Source of the DNA: Olivibacter oleidegradans
Lineage (GTDB): Bacteria; Bacteroidota; Bacteroidia; Sphingobacteriales; Sphingobacteriaceae
Assembly: GCF_042432805.1 (NCBI RefSeq)
Contig: NZ_JBHLWO010000005.1
Location: 62,001-126,000 of the forward strand
Reading direction: 5' to 3'
Length of the DNA: 64,000 nucleotides
In this document: piece after piece, positions 56,850 through 64,000 of the stretch
How positions within the stretch are numbered: the stretch's first letter is position 1
Layout of the letters: each line of letters begins with the position of its first letter
Position numbers and translations under genes: made by a program
The notes under the pieces: generated by a model
Seen by the model: only the letters and a program-made list of their open reading frames with translations
Databases searched by the model: none
What the model was told of the DNA's origin: nothing

Positions 56850-59720
56850 ATGCTTATCGCACATAAAACCTTCTTACTCTTTATTTTCATGACCTTTGGT
56901 CTGTACACCGCTTTTTCCCAAGAAGTCGAAAAGCGGGTTCAGTATCTATCCGGTACAGATAATGAACATACGGTGAAGTGGGACTTTTGGTGCTCGGGCG
57001 GACGGAAGAGTGGTAAATGGGGAAAAATTGCTGTTCCGGCTCATTGGGAACAACAGGGGTATGGGCATTATAATTATGGAAGGGATTATGTTACCTATGG
57101 CAAAAACTTTCGCTTTCATGACGAGAAAGGAGTATATCGACATACTTTTCCGGTTAATGAACAATGGAAGGGGGAAAAAATATTTATTGTCTTTGAAGGG
57201 GTAATGACCGATGCTGAGGTAAAAATAAATGGCCAATCCGCCGGCCCGATCCATCAGGGCGCTTTTTATCGCTTTCGTTATGATATAAGTGACAAGCTCC
57301 GCTACGGAAAGGAAAACCAATTGGAAGTTACAGTTAGTAAGATGTCCGGGGATCCGTCCGTTAATAATGCCGAACGACTAGCCGATTACTGGATTCTCGG
57401 CGGAATTTTTCGCCCGGTGTATCTGGAAATAGTACCGCCATCATTTATTGACTATGTAGCCATTGACGCAAAGGCTGATGGTTCTTTTCGTATGCAAGCT
57501 CACCTTGAAGGAATATCCGCACAAATGAAAGTGAAGGCGAGTATTATTGATCAACGAGGCAAAACGGTGGATATGCTGGAAGCTTTGGCCAGGGAAGGGG
57601 ATTCCGTCGTGTCTTTTAATACCAAAGTGAGTAATCCTGCTTTGTGGACCGCCGAAAGCCCTAACCGTTACCGTGCGAGAACTGAGCTCTATAAAAATGG
57701 GAAGTTGGTATACTTAACGCAGCAGCAATTTGGCTTTCGTACCATTGAAATACGCAAGCAGAACGGCATTTACCTGAATGGGACGAAGATCAAAATGAAA
57801 GGAGTAAACCGACATGTATGGTGGCCCGAAACGGGACGATCAGTAAATGCTCGTATTGACTTGGAGGATGTGAAGCTGATGAAATATATGAACATGAACG
57901 CCGTTCGTTGCTCACATTATCCGCCCGATCAGTCTTTCTTGGATATCTGCGATTCTTTAGGACTCTATGTTATCGATGAATTAGCGGGCTGGCAAAAGGC
58001 TTATGCAACACCGGTGGGAACAAAATTGGTAAAGGAAATGGTTCTGCGCGACCTAAATCATCCATCCATTATCTTTTGGAGCAATGGGAATGAAGGCGGA
58101 CATAATTTTGATCTAGACACCATATATGGGCATTACGACCTGTCGAAAAGACCGGTAATTCACGCGCATCATCGTCCTGGCAATGATTTTAATGGGATCG
58201 ATTGTAATCATTATGAAGATTATTACAGTACGCAGAAGATTTTAGCGGATACGAATATCTATATGCCCACTGAATTTCTACATGCACAAGATGACGGTGG
58301 TGGAGCCGCCGGGCTCGCCGACATATGGGAGCTGCATTGGAAGGCTAAAAGAGGCGCGGGCGGTTTCCTTTGGGCTTTGGTGGATGAGGGATTAGTTCGT
58401 ACAGATGAGCAAAATATGATTGACGTCAATGGCGTCAACGCGCCCGATGGTTTAGTAGGTCCCCATCGTGAGCACGAGGGAAGTGTGAATGCGATCCGGG
58501 AAATTTATGCACCTATTAAAATCGACGGGAAGGAACTTCCTCCTGATTTTGATGGGCGTATTTCAGTAGAAAATCGCTATCATTTTACGAACCTGAATCA
58601 GTGTACTTTTAAATGGGAACTCTTAAATTTTGACAAACTCTTACAAAATGGTGAAGGCTCTACCACTGTATCAAGCGGAAAGGGCAGGTTTCCCGCTATT
58701 GCACCTTTAGCAACCGGTCATTTGTCTATTGATTTACCAGCAAATTGGTCTAACGAAGATGCCCTGGCTTTAACGGCATTCGACTCCCAAGGGAATGAGA
58801 TCTGTCGTTGGGTATGGAAAATCAAACCTAATGAGCAACTCGCGGTTCATCAATTTGATGAGCCCATCGACGGAACAGTTAACATGCAGGAAAAGGATAG
58901 CCTGATACAGTTAACGGCCAATGGTATAACGGTCTCAATTCATAAAAATACAGGTCTATTGGCGCATTTAGCGAATGCTTATAGTAAAGCACTTTCTTTT
59001 AAAGACGGGCCTGTTTTAGTGAGCGGACAAGCAAAGGCCGTATCAGTAAAGCATTACCGGGAAGGTCATATTGCTGTTGTGGAAGCGTCATGCAACGGTG
59101 ATTTAAAGTATATCAAATGGAAGATGGATAAATCGGGATGGCTCGAAATGGACTACGCTTACGCGTTAAGTGGTGATCAACCTTTCGCCGGCATCAGCTT
59201 TTCTTACCCCGAAAATTTTGTTTTGGGTGTAAAGTGGCTTGGTAAAGGTCCCTACCGTGTATGGAAAAACAGGCTGCAAGGCACTACGTATGGTGTTTGG
59301 AAGAATCGGAATAATAATACGCAAACGGGTAGTTATCCTTGGCGCTATCCCGAATTTAAGGGTTATTACGCGGATGTTACTTGGATGGAAATGAACACCG
59401 TAGAAGGTAAGTTCTATATGTCTTTTCCAACGGAAGACCAATATGTACGCCTGTTTGATTTTTACGGACTAACCGGCGCAAAGCCACATCCGGATCTACC
59501 TGTCGGGGATATCTCTTTTTTGGATGCGATACCGCCTATTGGTACTAAACTTGCGTTGAATATGACCACTGATACCAAAGGACTGGGACCGCAAAGCGAA
59601 CTGAATCACCTCTCCGGAAAGCTCATCGAAAGAAAGGTTTATTTTTACTTCGGAACTCCAAAAGTGAATGGGGAAAACAAACAATTTGAGATGCCGAAGG
59701 TAAATGTACTAACGGATTAG
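56850..59720 (+). CDS. GH2 family beta-glycosidase (beta-galactosidase-like)
   Basis: The start at 56850 was chosen because it gives the signal peptide MLIAHKTFLLFIFMTFGLYTAFSQE and fits the promoter; ATG 56826 would add 8 residues. The 956-residue protein has the GH2 order: jelly-roll (about 40-200, VPAHWEQQGYGHYNYGRDYV), Ig-like domain, TIM barrel, and C-terminal domains of the LacZ kind. The acid/base glutamate is in IIFWSNGNEGGHN and the nucleophile glutamate in MPTEFLHAQDDGG. Substrate is beta-galactoside or beta-glucuronide; the sequence alone does not decide. With GH78 upstream and SusC/SusD downstream it likely trims the same glycan. Confidence 0.9.
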   Translation: MLIAHKTFLLFIFMTFGLYTAFSQEVEKRVQYLSGTDNEHTVKWDFWCSGGRKSGKWGKIAVPAHWEQQGYGHYNYGRDYVTYGKNFRFHDEKGVYRHTFPVNEQWKGEKIFIVFEGVMTDAEVKINGQSAGPIHQGAFYRFRYDISDKLRYGKENQLEVTVSKMSGDPSVNNAERLADYWILGGIFRPVYLEIVPPSFIDYVAIDAKADGSFRMQAHLEGISAQMKVKASIIDQRGKTVDMLEALAREGDSVVSFNTKVSNPALWTAESPNRYRARTELYKNGKLVYLTQQQFGFRTIEIRKQNGIYLNGTKIKMKGVNRHVWWPETGRSVNARIDLEDVKLMKYMNMNAVRCSHYPPDQSFLDICDSLGLYVIDELAGWQKAYATPVGTKLVKEMVLRDLNHPSIIFWSNGNEGGHNFDLDTIYGHYDLSKRPVIHAHHRPGNDFNGIDCNHYEDYYSTQKILADTNIYMPTEFLHAQDDGGGAAGLADIWELHWKAKRGAGGFLWALVDEGLVRTDEQNMIDVNGVNAPDGLVGPHREHEGSVNAIREIYAPIKIDGKELPPDFDGRISVENRYHFTNLNQCTFKWELLNFDKLLQNGEGSTTVSSGKGRFPAIAPLATGHLSIDLPANWSNEDALALTAFDSQGNEICRWVWKIKPNEQLAVHQFDEPIDGTVNMQEKDSLIQLTANGITVSIHKNTGLLAHLANAYSKALSFKDGPVLVSGQAKAVSVKHYREGHIAVVEASCNGDLKYIKWKMDKSGWLEMDYAYALSGDQPFAGISFSYPENFVLGVKWLGKGPYRVWKNRLQGTTYGVWKNRNNNTQTGSYPWRYPEFKGYYADVTWMEMNTVEGKFYMSFPTEDQYVRLFDFYGLTGAKPHPDLPVGDISFLDAIPPIGTKLALNMTTDTKGLGPQSELNHLSGKLIERKVYFYFGTPKVNGENKQFEMPKVNVLTD

Positions 59721-59843
59721 TTATTGGTTATTAGTTGCCGGTTTTTAGTTGTGGGTTGCGAATTGCCAGTTGTGAGCAGAGGCACCCCTAAAGGCAATAC
59801 TACTTAACTACTCAACTATTTAACAACTTAACTATTCAACAAT

Positions 59844-59862
59844 TCCGGAAACGATTGCGTAG
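59844..59862. promoter_or_regulatory. LacI-family-like operator upstream of SusC
   Basis: GGAAACGATTGC (59847-59858) fits GnAAnCGnTTnC. The surrounding 19 bases match 30582-30600 at 17 positions. Both copies are about 90-100 bp upstream of a half-site promoter and only occur at SusC genes. Confidence 0.5.
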
Positions 59863-59933
59863 TTTAACCTACAGTTAAAAAGTGGCTTTATTGTTATGTC
59901 AGCAGCTTTTTTGATGCTCTTGGTTTCCTTAAG

Positions 59934-59978
59934 CAGGACACTACAGGACGCGGAGGCTTTCTTCACTCTTTAATATTG
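59934..59978 (+). promoter_or_regulatory. Shared half-site promoter of the last SusC/SusD operon
   Basis: CAGGAC occurs twice, at 59934 and 59944 (10-bp period), and TAATATTG begins at 59971, 27 bp after the second. The start codon lies 131 bases downstream, the longest leader of the nine. Confidence 0.7.
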
Positions 59979-60109
59979 CGCTCAGCTAACAAATACCTAA
60001 TCGACATAAACTAACCAATATCATTCGATTTTAGCATTACTTGTTAGGCGAATTAATTATTGAACGGATATATCCCGATTCAACTAATGTAATCTAATAA
60101 ACTAAACTT

Positions 60110-63100
60110 ATGAACCGAAAAATTACTAAAATGTATGTAGGGCAATTAAAGTTACCTTGGCGCATCAATGCCTTGCGGACTTACTGTTTACTTACTGTTC
60201 TTTTGTTTTATGCACTGTTGCCCTCCGCTTTTTCGCAACAACCTGTTCGTGGAAAAGTAATTAGTAGTCAGGATGGCGCATCGCTGCCCGGTGTATCTGT
60301 CTTTGTCAAAGGCACAAAGCAAGGAACTACTACCGATGCGGACGGAAATTTTGTCTTACAAGCCGGTGAAGATGCCGTGCTGGTTTTTTCCTTTATGGGA
60401 TACCTCAGTAAGGAAGTCCCTGCAAAAGGAGTATCAACCGTGTCATTGGAAGAAGATAGTCAAGGTTTGGATGAAGTGGTCGTCATTGGTTACGGAACGG
60501 CGAGAAGACGGGATTTAACGGGCGCCGTTGGTACGGTCAAAGGGAGCGAAATCAGGAATATACCGGTAACCAACGCAGCACAAGCGATTACCGGTAGGGT
60601 TGCTGGGGTTAATGTAGTGACGCAAAGTGGGGCACCTGGTGCTGATATTAATATCACTGTCCGCGGCGGGACTTCCATAACGCAAGGAACCAACCCCTTG
60701 TATATTGTGGATGGCTTTCAAATGGAAAACGCATTACGTAATGTTGATATCAACGACATCGAATCGATCGAAGTCTTGAAGGACGCGTCAGCCACCGCCA
60801 TCTATGGTGCACGCGGTGCTAATGGTGTAATTCTAATCACTACCAAGTCAGGTAAATCCGGTAAAACCGAGGTAAATTATAACACATATTTCAGTTTTGA
60901 AAAGCTGAGCAGTAAGCTTGATCTACTGAGCACAGAACAGTATGTGAAATATCAGTATGAATTTCAGACACTTGCGGGAAAGGAAAGCCAGTGGGCGAAC
61001 ATGTTTGGTGGTGATGTGTCGAGCAGCGACTTCTATACCGGAGCTTACGATCGGATTGCACGCGACTATGGGTCACGGGCTGGCATCGATTGGCAGGATT
61101 TAGTGTTTGGGGATCAAGCTATTTTGCAGAACCATAACGTTAATATTAACGGTGGTTCTGAGAAAACGAAGTTTATGGTCAGTTATAACTTCACCGGGCA
61201 GGATGGAATTCTTGCAAAAACGGGTTATGAAAGAAATAGTGTCCGTGCTAAATTCAACCAGCGATTGGCCGAAGGGATTAGTCTTGATTTCAACACAAAC
61301 TTGCAAGCCACCAAAACAGAGGGAGGTGGTTCTTTAGGCGGCATGCTCAAAATGTCTGTTTTGCAGCCTCCAACGGGTGGTATCCGATTTACGGACGAAC
61401 AATTGATCCAAAGTGATATAGCAGAAGAGCTGCAGGCAGAGGATTCCCAATACGATATCTATAATCCGATTATTACAAATGATGCGGTTACCCAAACGAA
61501 ATATGCCCGTTTAGCGGGAGTCAATATGGGCTTGAATGTGGATTTTCTTAAGGATTTCACGTTTCGTACCGCTGGAAGCTACCAATGGACACAAACACGC
61601 AGTGATTACTGGGATGATGGTCGTACGCGAACGGCACAAAATAATAAAGGGCCCTACGGTAGTCGTAACAACAGTGAGAAATTTATATGGCAGATCGTCA
61701 ATACCCTTTCTTGGAAAAAAACGTATGATAAACATAATTTCAATGCGGTATTAGGACAGGAGACAACTTATGAGGAGTCGATGTCGTTAAACAATACGTA
61801 TTATGAATTTCCTGAAAATAATTTCGGCTTGAATGACGTCGGTATGGCAGGAAGGATCGACCGTCCTTCTTCTGATAAATCACGCTATGGCTTGGTTTCC
61901 GGCTTTGCCCGTTTGATGTATAACTACGATGATCGTTATCTATTAACGGCCACGATTCGACGCGACGGTGTATCGAAGTTTATGCCCGGTCGGCAGTGGG
62001 GCACTTTACCTTCTGCGTCCGCTGCTTGGAACATTGATCGAGAGCAGTTCATGGAGAACATCGATTTCTTCGACCAGCTGAAGTTCAGGGTAGGTTATGG
62101 GACAACCGGAAATTGTGATATCGGGAATAATACTTATACCACTTTGTATCAATCCACCACTTATGCCATTGACAATGTAGAGGTTAATGGATTAAAACCG
62201 ACAGATAAATTGGGTAATCCACTCTTGCAGTGGGAGAAGACACAGACCACCAATATTGGCTTAGACTTTTCTATTCTTAAGAATCGGGTGTCACTAACGG
62301 CCGACTATTATAATAACATCTCCAAGAACTTGCTTATTAGTGTGGCTATACCCACTTCTACGGGTTATACCAGCCAAAATCAAAATGTGGCTTCCATCAG
62401 AAATAGAGGCTTTGAGTTCCTGCTAAATACAGTGAATGTTCGTTCAAACGACTTTCAGTGGACAACAAGTTTAAATATCTCCTTTAACCGATCGAAAGTA
62501 TTATCACTCTTCGGTGGCGACCGTGATTATATGCGCACCAATTTGAGCTCTCGTGTCGATTTCTGGACGGAGCTCAATAATACGGTCGGACTGTTTTATG
62601 GCTATCAATACGATGGTATTTATACAACCGATGATTTTATCCAAAATGGCGATGGCAGTTATACCTTAAAAGACGGTGTGGCCTCTTTGAAAGGGAAGGC
62701 GCGTTCATCCATAAAGCCAGGGGATGTTAAGTATGTAGCGCTCAGTGGTGAGACCGATGCCGACGGTAACCCGGTTTGGTCCACTAATGATCGCACCGTC
62801 ATTGGAACCCCTGAACCCAAGTATTTCGGCGGTATCAATAATACTTTTGCCTATAAGGGTTTTGATTTAAGTGTATTCCTCAATTTCAGTTACGGTAACC
62901 AAGTTTTTAATATGAACTCCCAGCGTTACATAGGACCTTATCTGCCCAATCAAAACTCGCTGTCTGTCATGAATAACCGCTTCACTTTAATTGATCCGGC
63001 AACTGGTATGCAAACAAGCGATTTGGGTCGGTTGGCGGAGCTAAATCCTAATCAGCATGATAAAAAAGCGATGTGGAGTCTGCATTCACCGAATAATATT

Positions 63101-63379
63101 GCTATTACTGATGCCTTGGATTACTACCTCGAAGATGGTTCTTTCTTACGCATCAATAACATCACACTGGGATATACTTTACCTAAATCATGGTTACAGA
63201 AAGCCTTCATAAATAATGCAAGAATTTATTGCACCTTGAATAATATCCATACATTCACCGGTTATTCGGGCTATGATCCGGAAGTTTCAGCTACCGGGTC
63301 TATTCTCACCAGAGGCGTAGACAATTCGGCTTATCCAAGAACAAAAAGTATTGTCGTAGGCGCTAACTTAACCTTTTAA
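60110..63379 (+). CDS. SusC/RagA-family TonB-linked outer-membrane transporter
   Basis: The 1089-residue protein has a long N-terminus with a hydrophobic signal core (about 24-43, ending SAFSQ), a carboxypeptidase-regulatory-like domain (about 45-120), a plug (DEVVVIGYGTARRRDLTGAVGTVKGSE, GARGANGVILITTKSGK) and a barrel ending IVVGANLTF. No STN domain. Its SusD partner begins 18 bases later. Promoter and neighbours (GH78, GH2) put it in the rhamnose-linked regulon. The first ATG is used; ATG at 60131 is an equally possible start seven codons later. Confidence 0.93.
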   Translation: MNRKITKMYVGQLKLPWRINALRTYCLLTVLLFYALLPSAFSQQPVRGKVISSQDGASLPGVSVFVKGTKQGTTTDADGNFVLQAGEDAVLVFSFMGYLSKEVPAKGVSTVSLEEDSQGLDEVVVIGYGTARRRDLTGAVGTVKGSEIRNIPVTNAAQAITGRVAGVNVVTQSGAPGADINITVRGGTSITQGTNPLYIVDGFQMENALRNVDINDIESIEVLKDASATAIYGARGANGVILITTKSGKSGKTEVNYNTYFSFEKLSSKLDLLSTEQYVKYQYEFQTLAGKESQWANMFGGDVSSSDFYTGAYDRIARDYGSRAGIDWQDLVFGDQAILQNHNVNINGGSEKTKFMVSYNFTGQDGILAKTGYERNSVRAKFNQRLAEGISLDFNTNLQATKTEGGGSLGGMLKMSVLQPPTGGIRFTDEQLIQSDIAEELQAEDSQYDIYNPIITNDAVTQTKYARLAGVNMGLNVDFLKDFTFRTAGSYQWTQTRSDYWDDGRTRTAQNNKGPYGSRNNSEKFIWQIVNTLSWKKTYDKHNFNAVLGQETTYEESMSLNNTYYEFPENNFGLNDVGMAGRIDRPSSDKSRYGLVSGFARLMYNYDDRYLLTATIRRDGVSKFMPGRQWGTLPSASAAWNIDREQFMENIDFFDQLKFRVGYGTTGNCDIGNNTYTTLYQSTTYAIDNVEVNGLKPTDKLGNPLLQWEKTQTTNIGLDFSILKNRVSLTADYYNNISKNLLISVAIPTSTGYTSQNQNVASIRNRGFEFLLNTVNVRSNDFQWTTSLNISFNRSKVLSLFGGDRDYMRTNLSSRVDFWTELNNTVGLFYGYQYDGIYTTDDFIQNGDGSYTLKDGVASLKGKARSSIKPGDVKYVALSGETDADGNPVWSTNDRTVIGTPEPKYFGGINNTFAYKGFDLSVFLNFSYGNQVFNMNSQRYIGPYLPNQNSLSVMNNRFTLIDPATGMQTSDLGRLAELNPNQHDKKAMWSLHSPNNIAITDALDYYLEDGSFLRINNITLGYTLPKSWLQKAFINNARIYCTLNNIHTFTGYSGYDPEVSATGSILTRGVDNSAYPRTKSIVVGANLTF

Positions 63380-63397
63380 CCGTAAAGCTTGTCAATC

Positions 63398-64000
63398 ATG
63401 AAAATGAATATAAAACTTATTTTTTTGTTGGGAATTGTTCTTTGCAGCTCCTGTAAGAAATGGCTGGAGATGCCGTCCGAAAAAGAATTCGATAGTGAAA
63501 CTATTTTTGATAACGTCTCCCGGGCCGAAATGGCGGTATTGGGTGCCTATAGCAGCACCTTCAATCGTGAATTATATTATCAATTCGGTATGGGAACCGA
63601 CGAATGTTTCTCTACCGAAGGAGAAACCAATTCAAAAAATCAGGTAGCGAATTATGTATATAATACTTCCAACATTCCTACTTCTACTTATACAGCGATG
63701 TATGCCGGTGTCGAGTACGCAAATGTATGTATTAAAAATCTGCCACAAATGGAGGCCGCCAATGAGCAGGAAAAGCGCAAACTGGATATGCTCTTAGGTG
63801 AATCGTATGCCATCCGGGCGATGAATCTACTTAATGTGGTCCGTTTCTTCGGAGATGTTCCGTATCCCAAAATTCCGGTTGTGGATGCAGGAACCTTCAA
63901 TTCGTCAAGAGTAAGTCGCGACACCATCTTGGATGGGTGTATTGAGGATCTTCAAAAAGCGATCGAACTGTTACCTTGGAAAGGGGAGGGGATGGTGGCC
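63398..64000 (+). CDS. SusD/RagB-family lipoprotein, cut by the window edge
   Basis: The frame opens at ATG 63398 and stays open to the last base. The N-terminus is a lipoprotein signal (MKMNIKLIFLLGIVLCSSC, Cys19), followed by KKWLEMPSEKEFDSETIFDNVSRAEMAVLGAYSSTF, a SusD-type start, and later LGESYAIRAMNLLNVVRFFGDVPYPKIP. About 200 residues are visible, one third to one half of a normal SusD. It partners the SusC gene 18 bases upstream. Confidence 0.9.
   Translation, partial: MKMNIKLIFLLGIVLCSSCKKWLEMPSEKEFDSETIFDNVSRAEMAVLGAYSSTFNRELYYQFGMGTDECFSTEGETNSKNQVANYVYNTSNIPTSTYTAMYAGVEYANVCIKNLPQMEAANEQEKRKLDMLLGESYAIRAMNLLNVVRFFGDVPYPKIPVVDAGTFNSSRVSRDTILDGCIEDLQKAIELLPWKGEGMVA

Larger units (their letters stand above)
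59721..60109. other. Intergenic region with word repeats, LacI-like operator and shared promoter
   Basis: 389 bases between GH2 and SusC. 59721-59842 consists of word-like repeats (TTATTGGTTATTAGTTG and AACTACTCAACTATTTAAC). A LacI-like operator (59844-59862) and the shared half-site promoter (59934-59978) follow, then a leader of about 130 bases before the SusC start codon. No gene is seen. Confidence 0.6.

Noticed and set aside
1..64000. CRISPR arrays, tRNA or rRNA genes, transposase genes and integrase-flanked islands
   Set aside because: None was seen on reading both strands. The only repeats are the MITE-like copies and the short word repeats.

Overview
The window comes from a Bacteroidota chromosome, most likely a member of the Sphingobacteriaceae (inference from SusC/SusD pairs, FecR/ECF regulation, TAnnTTTG-type promoters, A-rich rather than Shine-Dalgarno leaders, and the protein families present). 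It holds about 36 protein genes. I saw no rRNA, tRNA, CRISPR array or transposase gene.

Layout. 1-6.9 kb: a stand-alone TonB-dependent receptor, a pair of M16 metallopeptidases (one with the zinc motif, one with the R/Y motif) and a GNAT acetyltransferase. 7-13.3 kb: an L-rhamnose catabolic operon (RhaT permease, fused rhamnulose-phosphate aldolase/short-chain dehydrogenase, rhamnose isomerase, FGGY kinase). 13.4-18.6 kb: a sensor kinase/response regulator operon with an outer-membrane protein and a lysine-rich secreted protein, divergent from a DUF4382 lipoprotein, plus small secreted proteins including a 53-residue lipoprotein. 18.9-26 kb: a GH92 mannosidase convergent with a SusC/SusD pair. 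26.4-64 kb: a large composite glycan-utilisation locus with three more SusC/SusD pairs and GH106, a beta-propeller glycosidase-like protein, GH105, two GH28, GH115, a GH43-like enzyme, a CE7 esterase, GH78 and GH2. One SusC/SusD pair carries an STN domain and is wired to FecR and an ECF sigma factor. The right edge cuts the last SusD.

How it fits together. Two alpha-L-rhamnosidases (GH106, GH78), two polygalacturonase-like enzymes, an unsaturated uronyl hydrolase, a glucuronidase, a galactosidase-like GH2 and an acetylesterase point to an acetylated, rhamnose- and uronate-rich plant glycan, such as pectic rhamnogalacturonan or a rhamnose-capped arabinogalactan. Released rhamnose would enter through RhaT.

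The strongest new signal is regulatory. Nine promoters, including those of the rhamnose operon, two SusC genes, GH105, one GH28, GH78, GH2, the propeller/GH106 operon and the ECF sigma gene, share a two-half-site element with a 10-bp period (CATAAC/CAGGAC, then CAGGAT/CAGGTT). It lies at a fixed distance (27 bp in eight, 28 in one) from a TAnnTTTG-like -7 box. This looks like one rhamnose-linked regulon whose regulator is not in the window. The second unusual signal is three copies (A, B, C) of a non-coding, inverted-repeat, MITE-like element in the gaps of the ECF-controlled part. One copy lies between the sigma and anti-sigma genes, which are also separated by an oppositely oriented GH28.
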